Source: an uncultured Draconibacterium sp.
GTDB taxonomy: Bacteria; Bacteroidota; Bacteroidia; Bacteroidales; Prolixibacteraceae
Assembly (NCBI RefSeq): GCF_913060805.1
Contig: NZ_CAJXTC010000009.1
Location: 116,319-180,318 of the forward strand
Direction: 5' to 3'
Length of the DNA: 64,000 nt
Positions 50,468-58,423 of this stretch are shown one piece after another; position 1 is the stretch's first letter; every line of letters begins with the position of its first letter. Under the pieces are notes generated by a model. It saw nothing but the letters and a program-made list of their open reading frames with translations. It ran no database searches and was not told the origin of the DNA. The translations under genes were made by a program, and so were the position numbers.

Positions 50468-50893
50468 ATGGAACCCAGAAAACAGGAAGAAAGAATAATA
50501 TCGAGCTTAGATTTCGAGAAAATTATGCGACAAATAAAAGTTGCAGAAGAAGAGTACTCAAATGCTATTGAAAATATTCAAGACCTTAAAAGAAAGGTAT
50601 TAACTGCACAAAAAGTAAATCCGCAAGAGATGTTAGCAAACATTGTTACAATGGGGTCTTTGGTTGAGATTAAGACAGACTATGATGATTTTACATTCAA
50701 ACTAACATTGGTTTATCCTGAATTTGAAAATGTTAGAGAAAACAAAGTATCAGTTTTTTCAAACTTGGGTTCTGCTATTTTTTTGCAAAAAACCAATGAT
50801 ATCATTAGTTACTATACTTGGGAAAAGGAACATACGATTAAAATATTAGACATTCATAACCAGTCAGAAGCAGATGGAAATTTCATTACATAG
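50468..50893 (+). CDS. GreA/Rnk-like transcription factor, paralogue 4
   Basis: 141 residues. The N-terminal helix (~8-50, LDFEKIMRQIKVAEEEYSNA) is followed by the GreA C-terminal domain: VTMGSLVEI, LTLVYPEFENVRENKVSVFS, NLGSAIFLQKTND and the ending HNQSEADGNF. The QxEAxG signature links it with paralogues 1 and 3. No palindromic ATCG pair is seen immediately upstream, so it may be regulated differently or read through from site C about 1 kb upstream. It is followed by the Lys-rich micro-ORF and paralogue 5. Confidence 0.8.
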   Translation: MEPRKQEERIISSLDFEKIMRQIKVAEEEYSNAIENIQDLKRKVLTAQKVNPQEMLANIVTMGSLVEIKTDYDDFTFKLTLVYPEFENVRENKVSVFSNLGSAIFLQKTNDIISYYTWEKEHTIKILDIHNQSEADGNFIT

Positions 50894-50957
50894 GCATTAA
50901 ATTATAATCTCCTCTAATTAATTTCCAAATTTCATTAATAATTCTAATAAAAATGTA

Positions 50958-51074
50958 ATGGTAAAAAAAAGATTTGGCTTAAAGGAGCCTAAAAAAAGCA
51001 TTAAAGAAAAAAGACTCGAAAAAAAAATAAAAAGACAAGAAGAAAAGATCGGTAAGAGAAAAAATAAGAGATGA
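50958..51074 (+). CDS. 38-residue Lys/Arg-rich micro-protein coupled to GreA paralogue 5
   Basis: Starts MVKKRFGLKEPKKSIKEKRL and continues Lys/Arg/Glu-rich to KNKR. More than half of the residues are charged and the net charge is strongly positive, suggesting a nucleic-acid-binding helix. Its stop overlaps the start of the next gene in an ATGA arrangement, the usual sign of translational coupling. Poly-A-rich DNA can produce such frames by chance, so confidence is limited. Confidence 0.4.
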   Translation: MVKKRFGLKEPKKSIKEKRLEKKIKRQEEKIGKRKNKR

Positions 51075-51484
51075 TGATAATTCCTATTGACGATTTTGTA
51101 AAAATTACACAACTTACTATCAATAAAAGTAAATTTTCTGCATCTCCCGGAAATATCAGAATTCTTAAAAGAAAGATTTCTTCAGCTCAGAAAGTAACAA
51201 CTGTAAAAATTCCATCAGATATCATTATTATGAATTCAATTATTGATTTTAAATGTGAAAACAGCGATTTAAACTTCTCTATAAAATTAGTTTGTCCTGA
51301 AGATGAGAATATAAAAGAAAAAAGAATTTCAATTTTCTCATCATTAGGTACTGCAATCTATCTGCATAGAGTTGGCGATATTATTAAGTATTTAACGTGG
51401 AAAAAAGAAAATATAATTAGGATATTGAAAGTATCATTTAATTCAGAATCAAGTAATAGTTTCTTGCAGGAAAATAAGCAGTGA
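51071..51484 (+). CDS. GreA/Rnk-like transcription factor, paralogue 5
   Basis: 137 residues. The GreA C-terminal fold is recognisable in IIMNSIIDFKCENSDLNFSI, LVCPEDENIKEKRISIFSSL and GTAIYLHRVGD. The tail (FNSESSNSFLQENKQ) has lost the QxEAxG ending of its relatives. It shares KRKISSAQKV with the KRKVLTAQKV of paralogue 4, so the two are probably sister copies. It begins with an ATGATG that overlaps the stop of the basic micro-ORF. Presumed RNA polymerase-binding factor. Confidence 0.78.
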   Translation: MMIIPIDDFVKITQLTINKSKFSASPGNIRILKRKISSAQKVTTVKIPSDIIIMNSIIDFKCENSDLNFSIKLVCPEDENIKEKRISIFSSLGTAIYLHRVGDIIKYLTWKKENIIRILKVSFNSESSNSFLQENKQ

Positions 51485-51618
51485 TTCCATTAGTTATGCA
51501 ATATTAATTTAGTCACATGAATAAAAATATGATCTGGTCTTATAAAGTAACTGTTCATATCCACTTTTTGATGATTTACATTACATATTCTGATATGATA
51601 AAACCTCTGTGTTAATCG

Positions 51619-52161
51619 ATGGTAATTTACAAAACCAACATTTATATATATCCGAAAGAGGAACTGGATATGTGTTTGACTATTTCGTTTCCGCTGGGTG
51701 GCGAAATAACAAAATCGATTCCCGAATACGGAAACCAATGGTGTGTAACGGTCGATACTGACGGAAAAATAAATGATCAATATAATTTTCTTTTTTACGA
51801 GAGCCGTCAACTCGACATTTTTCAATACGAGAAGGGATGGTGTGTTGAACAGTCGGAGTTAACAACCTATTTTTAAACTAATCTGGCAGCCAGGAGTTTT
51901 TCGTCGAATGAAATAGCGGATTTCCTGGAATACTGGATACCCTTATTAAACGAAAACAATTATTACCTGGTTTATCCGCAAACAAACGAAATTATTGACC
52001 AGGCAATAGCATTTGATTTCTCGGTATCTCCAGATAAGATAAATCACTTGTTTTATGGCTTTGAAGAAACAGATGAGTTTATCGGGCTGGAAGAACCGGC
52101 ACTGGTTTCATTTGAGCGAAATGGTTTTACAGTAATAGAGTGGGGCAGATTCTGGAGATAA
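51619..52161 (+). pseudogene. Broken hypothetical gene with in-frame TAA and missing N-terminus
   Basis: The frame 51619-51876 encodes YKTNIYIYPKEELDMCLTIS and continues to an in-frame TAA at 51874-51876. The same frame then runs on without interruption to 52161 (TNLAARSFSSNEIADFLEYW ... NGFTVIEWGRFWR). The whole resembles a family of exported Bacteroidetes proteins beginning KPNIYIYP after a signal peptide, which is absent here. One nonsense codon plus 5' truncation makes it a pseudogene, unless the stop is an assembly error. Confidence 0.65.
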
Positions 52162-52401
52162 GTACATACAGGGAAAAGCACCAATAAGGAAATTATTTAT
52201 CATGGTAATTTTTTACCTGTGCATGTTTTTGTTTTCTGGATAATGGATTAAACCTCCGAATTGTAATCATAGCAAATCATGCAATTTCATTGCAATAAGC
52301 TTCGTTTCTGAAAATCCGGGATATATATTGAGGATTGCAGAAGTGTTTAATTAATGATGAATATATGTTTTTACCTATCTTGAAGAATAAGTTGCAAAGA
52401 G

Positions 52402-52433
52402 CAAAGCTGGGATAGTTATGCATCCCAGCTTTG
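52402..52433 (-). terminator. Terminator of norZ
   Basis: CAAAGCTGGGAT (52402-52413) pairs with ATCCCAGCTTTG (52422-52433), a perfect 12-bp stem with an 8-nt loop, 7 bp beyond the norZ stop. The 52162-52401 stretch beyond it holds nothing else I can recognise. Confidence 0.7.
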
Positions 52434-52440
52434 TTTGAGA

Positions 52441-54681
52441 TTACTTTTTAATTGACCAACCTGTTTTTAATCCAAAAACAAACCAGCCCAGGTACAAAGC
52501 TCCAATCGCGAAAATAGTATCTCCAATGGCACGTAGCCATCTTATTGTTTCCAATGTTGGACTTTCTAAAAACTCTGCGGATCGAGCATACCAAAGTCCG
52601 TGTTTTACACTTGCTACAGTTTGTGCCAATCCAACTGGAAGCACACTAATTAAAACCATTAATAAGAGGCCAATATTCATCATCCAAAATGCATAACGTA
52701 TGGTTTTTTCTTTCCAAACAGCGTTTAAATCCATGTCTCGTAAAACAAAAAGCATAAGTCCAATTCCAAGCATTCCGTAAACCCCAAATAATGCGGTATG
52801 ACCATGAACTGGAGTAGTATTAAGCCCTTGCATGTAGTACAAAGCAATTGGAGGATTGATTAAGAATCCAAATATTCCAGCACCCAGGAAATTCCAAAAA
52901 GCTACCGATACAAAGAAGTAGATTGGCCATTTATAGGCTAGTACCCATTCTTTAGCCCGGCTCATTCTTATGTTATGATAGGCTTCAAAACCCATTAAAA
53001 CAAGAGGAACTACTTCCAGTGCACTAAATGTTGCTCCAAGAGCGAGAACTGCAGTTGGTGTTCCTGTAAAGTATAGATGGTGAAAAGTTCCGATAATACC
53101 ACCTGATAAAAATATAATGGTTGAAAAGAGTACACTTGATGTCGCAATCTTTGTCTGAATCAGCTGCATCCGAACAAAAAGAAATGCAATAGCGACTGTA
53201 GCAAAAACTTCAAAGAAACCTTCCACCCAAAGGTGAACAACCCACCAGCGCCAGTATTCGGCTATAGCAAGATGGGTTTGGCGCCCCCACATTAAACCGG
53301 CAGCATAAAAAGTAGCAATGGCAATTGATGCTATAAGGAACATGGTAAGTAAATGTCGGTTTTCATTTTTTGCTTTCAATGCCGGCCAAATGGCACGGCC
53401 CATTAAAAGTAACCATAACACTAATCCAATAAGAAGAAAGATCTGCCAAAATCTACCTAGGTCAACATATTCGTAGCCCTGATGGCCAAACCAGAAATTT
53501 TCTACAAGACCTAGTTTTTGCATGACACCCATCCATTGACCGGCAAGTGAACCAACGACTATAATCAATAGTGCTATAAACAAAAAGTTTACCCCAAAAC
53601 GTTGAAACTTTGGTTCTTTACCTGATATTGCGGGTGCAATAAATAGTCCGGTTGCCAGCCACGAAGTTGCTATCCAGAAAATAGCCAGTTGGATATGCCA
53701 CGTTCTGGAAATGGAATAGGGTAGAAAATCGGCCAGAGGCAAACCATAAAAGCCAAGTCCTTCAACACCATAATGCGCCGTTACAACTCCCATGAAAATC
53801 TGTACCAAAATAAGTGCTGTTACCACCCAGAAATACTTAAGTGTCGCCTTCATCGACGGAGTGAGTTTGGTCCCTGATAAAGGATTTACCTTTGGAATAT
53901 CTGGATTGGCCTCCTCTTCCCGGTTAGTGGCGTAATACCAGCCCAGTAGTCCAATTCCAAATAACAAAATTATTACACTAAATCCTGTCCACAATAGTAA
54001 CGACCCGGTTGGTTCATTACCAACCAGCTTTTCAGGAGGCCAGTTATTTGTATAGGTAATATCTTTGCCGGGGCGTTCTGTAACCGTAGCCCAACTGGCC
54101 CAAAAGAAAAAGGCATTCATTTTATCCATTCGGCCTTCGTCTTTTATCGAGTTAGCAGGGATGGCATATGCTTCGCGTAACTCAGCCAAGTCGGGATCAT
54201 TCATAAATAATCCGGAATAATGTGCACTGTTGCTCTTAATCGCTTCAGCCCGAACTTTTGATACAATTAAACTTTTTGATGATTTGTCGTAGGTGTTTTT
54301 CCGCAATTCGTTTTGTAAACGTTTTTGCAATAGTGCTTGTTTCTCATCTTCTAAATCATCATAAGAAAGTGAGAATTCGGCCAACGACCATGTATCCAAA
54401 ATAAAAAGCGCTTCTTTATGCAACCAGTCTGCAGTCCAGTCGGGAGCCTTGTAAGCACCGTGACCCCATATAGTGCCTACTTCCTGACCGCCTATTGATT
54501 GCCAAACATTTTGACCATCTTTAATATCAGCAGAAGTAAATACAACTGAACCATCGGGCAAAATTACTTTTTCGGGGATAGGAGGTTTTTCACGATAGAT
54601 TTCCCGGCCAAAATAACCAAGAATTCCAAACGAAATTACCATAACAAGGATAAAACCAATCCAAAGTTTTTTAGAATTCAT
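52441..54681 (-). CDS. norZ: Quinol-dependent nitric oxide reductase (single-subunit qNOR)
   Basis: 746 residues from the ATG at 54681. A longer frame to 54774 would pass through the promoter, so I reject it. The N-terminal helix and periplasmic domain (GQNVWQSIGGQEVGTIWGHG) are the NorC-like fused part of qNOR. From ~235 come the 12 helices of the heme-copper oxidase fold with His ligands in TWHIQLAIFWIA, HLWVEGFFEVFA and HHLYFTGTPTAV. It reduces NO to N2O using quinol in the inner membrane, protecting the cell. It is divergent from ric and the Rrf2 regulator. Confidence 0.95.
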   Translation of the reverse strand: MNSKKLWIGFILVMVISFGILGYFGREIYREKPPIPEKVILPDGSVVFTSADIKDGQNVWQSIGGQEVGTIWGHGAYKAPDWTADWLHKEALFILDTWSLAEFSLSYDDLEDEKQALLQKRLQNELRKNTYDKSSKSLIVSKVRAEAIKSNSAHYSGLFMNDPDLAELREAYAIPANSIKDEGRMDKMNAFFFWASWATVTERPGKDITYTNNWPPEKLVGNEPTGSLLLWTGFSVIILLFGIGLLGWYYATNREEEANPDIPKVNPLSGTKLTPSMKATLKYFWVVTALILVQIFMGVVTAHYGVEGLGFYGLPLADFLPYSISRTWHIQLAIFWIATSWLATGLFIAPAISGKEPKFQRFGVNFLFIALLIIVVGSLAGQWMGVMQKLGLVENFWFGHQGYEYVDLGRFWQIFLLIGLVLWLLLMGRAIWPALKAKNENRHLLTMFLIASIAIATFYAAGLMWGRQTHLAIAEYWRWWVVHLWVEGFFEVFATVAIAFLFVRMQLIQTKIATSSVLFSTIIFLSGGIIGTFHHLYFTGTPTAVLALGATFSALEVVPLVLMGFEAYHNIRMSRAKEWVLAYKWPIYFFVSVAFWNFLGAGIFGFLINPPIALYYMQGLNTTPVHGHTALFGVYGMLGIGLMLFVLRDMDLNAVWKEKTIRYAFWMMNIGLLLMVLISVLPVGLAQTVASVKHGLWYARSAEFLESPTLETIRWLRAIGDTIFAIGALYLGWFVFGLKTGWSIKK

Positions 54682-54708
54682 AAATAATGATTTAAAAGTT
54701 TGTTTGTG

Positions 54709-54770
54709 CAAATGTATAATAAAATTATAAAAAGACCCTGTTGTCCTTTGATAAAATGTTTTTATCTTTG
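54709..54770. promoter_or_regulatory. Divergent norZ/ric promoter region with a 17-bp palindrome
   Basis: A minus-strand -7 box TACATTTG (54709-54716) serves norZ. A plus-strand -7 box TATCTTTG (54763-54770) serves ric. GATAAAATGTTTTTATC (54750-54766) is a perfect 7-3-7 inverted repeat overlapping the ric -7 box and lying upstream of the norZ start. It is the natural candidate operator for the nearby Rrf2-type NO sensor or for a CRP/FNR-type factor. Confidence 0.55.
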
Positions 54771-54787
54771 TCAAAAAAATAATAGCT

Positions 54788-55510
54788 ATGGAAATAAATA
54801 GAAATGTAACTGTGGGAGAGATTGTAAAAGTGAATTATAAAACAGCACAAATATTCGATCGTAACAATATCGATTTTTGTTGCGGTGGTGGTATCAGTTT
54901 GGAAAAGGCCTGTGAAAAAGCAAATGTGGATATCTCTGCTTTGCTCCCTGAATTGGAAGGTGCTGTGCAGGCCAGTGATCCTGATTCAAAATATATCGAT
55001 TCGATGGAACTAAATGAATTGTGTGATTATATTGAAAAAAGACATCACTCGTATGTCACTGATAATATCCCTTTTTTAAGTGAAAAGCTTAATAAACTTT
55101 GTAGTGTACATGGAGATAATCACCCTGAACTTTTTAAGGTTCGTGAATTGTTTGAAGCGTCAGCAGGTAACCTGACAGCACATATGAAGAAAGAAGAGCT
55201 GGTGTTGTTTCCGTATATACGTAAGCTGGTGAACTACAAAAATAATGGTAATCCGGATTCTACCAATTTGGGTGGAATAGATGCACCTATTCAGGTAATG
55301 TTGGAAGAGCACCAGGCAGAAGGGGAACGTTTTTTTGAAATTGCAGCATTAACATCAGATTATACTTGTCCGCCTGATGGATGCAATACATATCGTATAA
55401 CTTATCAAACTTTAGGAGATTTTGAACAGGACCTACATCGACATATTCATCTGGAAAACAATATTTTATTTTTGAAAGCATTAGCTTTGGAGAAAGAAAT
55501 TATTTCATAA
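54788..55510 (+). CDS. ric: Iron-sulfur cluster repair di-iron protein (RIC/ScdA)
   Basis: 240 residues. The ScdA_N domain (~1-65) includes DRNNIDFCCGGGISLEKAC with the conserved Cys pair. The hemerythrin-like domain (~75-235) has His/Glu ligands in IEKRHHSYV, HGDNHPELF, LTAHMKKEELVLFPYI, LEEHQAEGERFF and DLHRHIHLENNILF. RIC proteins restore Fe-S clusters damaged by NO or oxidants. Divergent from norZ and 9 bp before the Rrf2 regulator, it forms an NO-defence module. Confidence 0.93.
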   Translation: MEINRNVTVGEIVKVNYKTAQIFDRNNIDFCCGGGISLEKACEKANVDISALLPELEGAVQASDPDSKYIDSMELNELCDYIEKRHHSYVTDNIPFLSEKLNKLCSVHGDNHPELFKVRELFEASAGNLTAHMKKEELVLFPYIRKLVNYKNNGNPDSTNLGGIDAPIQVMLEEHQAEGERFFEIAALTSDYTCPPDGCNTYRITYQTLGDFEQDLHRHIHLENNILFLKALALEKEIIS

Positions 55511-55519
55511 ACAAAGACT

Positions 55520-55960
55520 ATGTTAGCTAAAAGTACTGAATATGCAATACGAGCGCTGGTGTTTATTCAACTCCGAAATTGGGAGGAGAAACGACCGGGC
55601 GTGATAGAAATTGCAGAAGAAATTGAAGCACCTACGGCATTCTCAGCAAAAATTTTGCAAACTCTAACCCGTCATAAATTAGTTGACTCTGCCAAAGGGC
55701 GAGGAGGAGGCTTCTTTTTCAATAGTGAGCAATCGGGATTAACACTTTACCAAGTGATTCATATTATGGAAGGTGATACTTGTTTTCATAAATGTGGATT
55801 TGGTCTTAAGTCGTGTAATAATGCAAATCCATGTCCATTGCATGAAAAATACAAGGTGGTGAGAGATGGGTTTTACGAGATTGTACGCACAGAAACGATT
55901 CATTCGTTAGCTGATAAGATTAGACAAGGAAAGGCAACACTTAACAGGGTGACTCACTGA
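55520..55960 (+). CDS. Rrf2-family regulator with cluster-ligand cysteines (NsrR-like)
   Basis: 146 residues. The winged helix (~1-70; LAKSTEYAIRALVFIQL, SAKILQTLTRHKLVDSAKGR) is followed by a Cys-rich loop with Cys88, Cys92, Cys99 and Cys105. Three of them have IscR/NsrR-like spacing for an Fe-S cluster. With norZ and ric next door, an NO-sensing repressor role is the best inference. The candidate operator is the palindrome at 54750-54766 in the divergent promoter. It shares an operon with ric, so it would control its own level. Confidence 0.87.
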   Translation: MLAKSTEYAIRALVFIQLRNWEEKRPGVIEIAEEIEAPTAFSAKILQTLTRHKLVDSAKGRGGGFFFNSEQSGLTLYQVIHIMEGDTCFHKCGFGLKSCNNANPCPLHEKYKVVRDGFYEIVRTETIHSLADKIRQGKATLNRVTH

Positions 55961-56301
55961 TTTTTGAGACATTTAGTAAAAGTATCGAATTGACTAAAAG
56001 AATAGAATAAATAGCCGATAAATCCTGACTTGATTGGTAATCAGTTGTGTATTTCGTAGAGGTGTATATTGTTAAAAGCGGATTTTTAGCTATTGTGTAA
56101 ATTGCTAGAAGTATTCCTGGTGAATATTTTATACGTGTCTTATGCAGAATGAATCTTATCGTGGTTGGGATGTTTTTTCCTTATAACAAGAGAAACTACA
56201 TGAGAGATTAAAAACGATTGTGCAGAAGAATAATGAGGTAGAAATAAATTTTAATGAAACGGTAAAATTTATTGATAAAGAAAGAGAAAACAAGGAAAAT
56301 C
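55961..56301. other. Intergenic region with one small inverted repeat
   Basis: No gene is seen. TGATT-GGT-AATCA lies at 56031-56043 in the likely promoter area of the next gene, and resembles an FNR-like half-site pair with non-standard spacing. No terminator with T tract is evident after the Rrf2 gene. Confidence 0.35.
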
Positions 56302-56745
56302 ATGAAGTATTCCAGACATGTTATGCCGCTTTTGTTAGCCTTTTGGGCAGGATTGGTTAGCGCAATCAGCTTTTTTGAAGCATGGCTAAAGTTCAGAGCA
56401 GAGGGAGTGACATTGAAAATAGGTTTGAGTATTGGTAAACTGGTGTTTACATCATTAAACCGTGTGGAGGTTGTTTTATTGGTACTTGTTTGGACAATAA
56501 TGTTAATACAAGAAAAGCAAGACTTGTTGCGAATTACATCTCTGCATACAATGTGGTGGATTGTAACCTGCATTCTGTCATTACAAACGGTATGGTTATT
56601 ACCTGCGATGGTAGACAGGGCAGAGCAAATTATTGCGGGCACACAATTGCAAGGCTCAAATCTTCATTTTTGGTTTGGAGCCTTTGAAGTAATAAAAGTT
56701 TCCTTGTTAATAGCAATATCATTACGATATAAAAAAATAGCATGA
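56302..56745 (+). CDS. Four-helix membrane protein of unknown function
   Basis: 147 residues from the ATG at 56302; the TTG at 56272 would add a charged tail only. Four membrane helices fall at about 8-30, 55-75, 84-105 and 122-140, with SAISFFEAWLKFRAEGVTLK in the first loop and LNRVEVVLLVLVW opening helix 2. It looks related to small DUF4149/TMEM205-like membrane proteins, but I cannot confirm this. It follows the norZ-ric-rrf2 group with a 340-bp gap and precedes the racemase by 53 bp. Confidence 0.65.
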   Translation: MKYSRHVMPLLLAFWAGLVSAISFFEAWLKFRAEGVTLKIGLSIGKLVFTSLNRVEVVLLVLVWTIMLIQEKQDLLRITSLHTMWWIVTCILSLQTVWLLPAMVDRAEQIIAGTQLQGSNLHFWFGAFEVIKVSLLIAISLRYKKIA

Positions 56746-56798
56746 AACGTTTTTACATCAAATAGAAGGTTGTTCATTTTCAAATTAAAATAAACTTA

Positions 56799-57503
56799 AT
56801 GAAAACAATAGGAATACTCGGCGGACTGGGACCAGAAGCTACTGCAGATTATTATAAAAAATTAATTAATGGTTTCAAAAAATTAAATGAAAATGGGAGT
56901 TTGACTTACCCCGAAATTGTTATTTATAGTGTTACGATGTCCAAATTCATAAATTTACTGGAAGAGGGGCAAAATGAAGTGGCTACACATTATTTAGTTG
57001 ATTGCATTAAAAAAATAGAGCGGGCAGGGGCCGATTTTGCTGCAATTGGTGCAAATACCCCGCATTTGTTGTTTAACGAAATTCAATCAAAAACAAATTT
57101 GCCTTTGGTAAGTATTGTGGAGTCGTGTGCTATTGCAGCTAAAAAGTTGCAGGTAAAAAGCTGTGTACTAATCGGAAGTAAGTTTACGATGCAAAACGGC
57201 TTTTTTGAAGATGTGTTTTCAAAACAAAGTATTGAAATAGTTGTACCTGATGAGCCTGAAATTGAGTTGATTAATAAAAGATTGTTTGAAGAGTTGGAAT
57301 TAGGGATCTTTAAAGAAGATACGAAAAATGAAATATTATCAATACTTAAAGATATTAAGAAAGATAAAAGTATAGATGCTGTTATTCTTGGGTGTACCGA
57401 ATTTCCATTGATGTTTACAGAAGAAAGATATCTTGATATACCTTTTCTGAATACAACACAAATACATGTAGATGCTATTATTAAAGAATGTATAAAAACT
57501 TAA
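56799..57503 (+). CDS. Aspartate/glutamate racemase-family protein (Thr/Cys type)
   Basis: 234 residues, cofactor-independent racemase fold. The start MKTIGILGGLGPEATADYYK is the family signature. The first catalytic position reads GANTPH with no Cys where most members have a CNT motif, whereas the second, LGCTEFPLM, keeps Cys. This Thr/Cys pairing is known from the E. coli YgeA-type L-Asp/Glu-specific racemase, so activity restricted to one direction is possible. It is cytosolic and starts a closely packed gene group (3-4 bp gaps or overlaps) with the Rof-like, ferredoxin and DUF2024 genes. Confidence 0.85.
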   Translation: MKTIGILGGLGPEATADYYKKLINGFKKLNENGSLTYPEIVIYSVTMSKFINLLEEGQNEVATHYLVDCIKKIERAGADFAAIGANTPHLLFNEIQSKTNLPLVSIVESCAIAAKKLQVKSCVLIGSKFTMQNGFFEDVFSKQSIEIVVPDEPEIELINKRLFEELELGIFKEDTKNEILSILKDIKKDKSIDAVILGCTEFPLMFTEERYLDIPFLNTTQIHVDAIIKECIKT

Positions 57504-57506
57504 GCT

Positions 57507-57806
57507 ATGAAAACATTGGCTAAGTATCTACCTGTTAATCCGGACTTTTATGACGTGATGGACCTGTTGCTTCATCGGGAAGTCAGGGTGATTTATTTTG
57601 GAGTGGATCAAATACTGGAAGAGTCAAACGGAAGCTTCAAAGGAATTGATAAAAAGGACCATGGAGAATTTATGGAGATCGTGAATGACAAGAATGTAAG
57701 ATTAGATCGGATAATTACCATTAACGGGAAGATCGGTCCTGCATATGACGCGTATGAGGCTTATGCGAATGCTTGTTTATCCTGTCAGGCAGGTTATGAT
57801 GATTGA
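57507..57806 (+). CDS. Rof-like (Rho-binding antiterminator fold) small protein
   Basis: 99 residues. YLPVNPDFYDVMDLLLHREV at the start and NVRLDRIITING in the middle resemble the start (PINCDDYDNLEL) and the RLDKI strand of E. coli Rof, a Sm-like Rho inhibitor. The C-terminus adds a helix with two cysteines (CLSCQAG) not present in Rof, possibly a metal or redox element. It lies 3 bp after the racemase and just before the ferredoxin gene. The family assignment is by eye only. Confidence 0.45.
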   Translation: MKTLAKYLPVNPDFYDVMDLLLHREVRVIYFGVDQILEESNGSFKGIDKKDHGEFMEIVNDKNVRLDRIITINGKIGPAYDAYEAYANACLSCQAGYDD

Positions 57807-57808
57807 TT

Positions 57809-58015
57809 ATGGGTATAAAAAGAGTATGGAGAGATGATACCGTAAATACATGTATTGCTTGCAAGATTTGCCATGCTTTTGCCCCACAGGTATTTAAAGT
57901 CTTCGAAAAAATGATTGTAGTACCGGGGCTTGATTATGATAAGTATGAGGGCGAAATAAAGGAAGCTGTTGAGAATTGCCCCACAGGAATAATTAAAATT
58001 GAAGTAGAAAAATGA
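57809..58015 (+). CDS. Small [4Fe-4S] ferredoxin
   Basis: 68 residues from the ATG at 57809; an earlier TTG would overlap the preceding stop. CIACKICHAFAPQVF gives C-x2-C-x2-C, and ENCPTGII supplies the fourth Cys followed by Pro, the pattern of a single [4Fe-4S] cluster ferredoxin. It may donate electrons within the NO/nitrite region or serve an adjacent enzyme. Its end overlaps the DUF2024 start (ATGA), showing co-translation. Confidence 0.85.
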   Translation: MGIKRVWRDDTVNTCIACKICHAFAPQVFKVFEKMIVVPGLDYDKYEGEIKEAVENCPTGIIKIEVEK

Positions 58016-58278
58016 AAGTAGCTGTTTGGGATACATACGTAAAACGTGCAGATGGCGAAAAGATGCATTTTGACATCATTGTGCCTGAGGATATGAAGAA
58101 TGAAGAGATGATATACACTTATGGTATGGAATATCTTAAAGAAAAGAATATTAAATCGGCAGAACTTACATCAAAAGAATGCAAGTTCTGCCACATAGAA
58201 AAAGCGAACGACAATATGCTCGCGGACCTAAATAGTGCAGGGTACCATATTGTAGAAATGGAAAACTGCAATAACTAA
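58012..58278 (+). CDS. DUF2024 family protein
   Basis: 88 residues. MKVAVWDTYVKRADGEKMHF and the ending IVEMENC are characteristic of DUF2024, a small alpha/beta protein family of unknown function. KECKFCHIEKA contains a CxxCH sequence, but there is no export signal, so it is not a c-type heme site. It overlaps the ferredoxin stop by 4 bp and ends the small-gene group. Confidence 0.75.
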   Translation: MKVAVWDTYVKRADGEKMHFDIIVPEDMKNEEMIYTYGMEYLKEKNIKSAELTSKECKFCHIEKANDNMLADLNSAGYHIVEMENCNN

Positions 58279-58423
58279 GTATTGAATTCATGTATTTAAA
58301 TACAGCACCGTCAACACATTATGCAGTAAAATTTTTTCACAAGAACAGAAGGCGATAAGGATTCGAAATTTAAGTTACTGGAATTGTTATTAGTACAACA
58401 CCTGAATTAACCAAATAGTTATC

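Noticed and set aside
54681..54774. Upstream ATG at 54774 as the norZ start
   Set aside because: It would place the -7 box and leader inside the coding region; the ATG at 54681 gives the normal qNOR N-terminus.
58012..58278. CxxCH in the DUF2024 protein as a c-type heme site
   Set aside because: The protein has no export signal, and heme attachment occurs in the periplasm.
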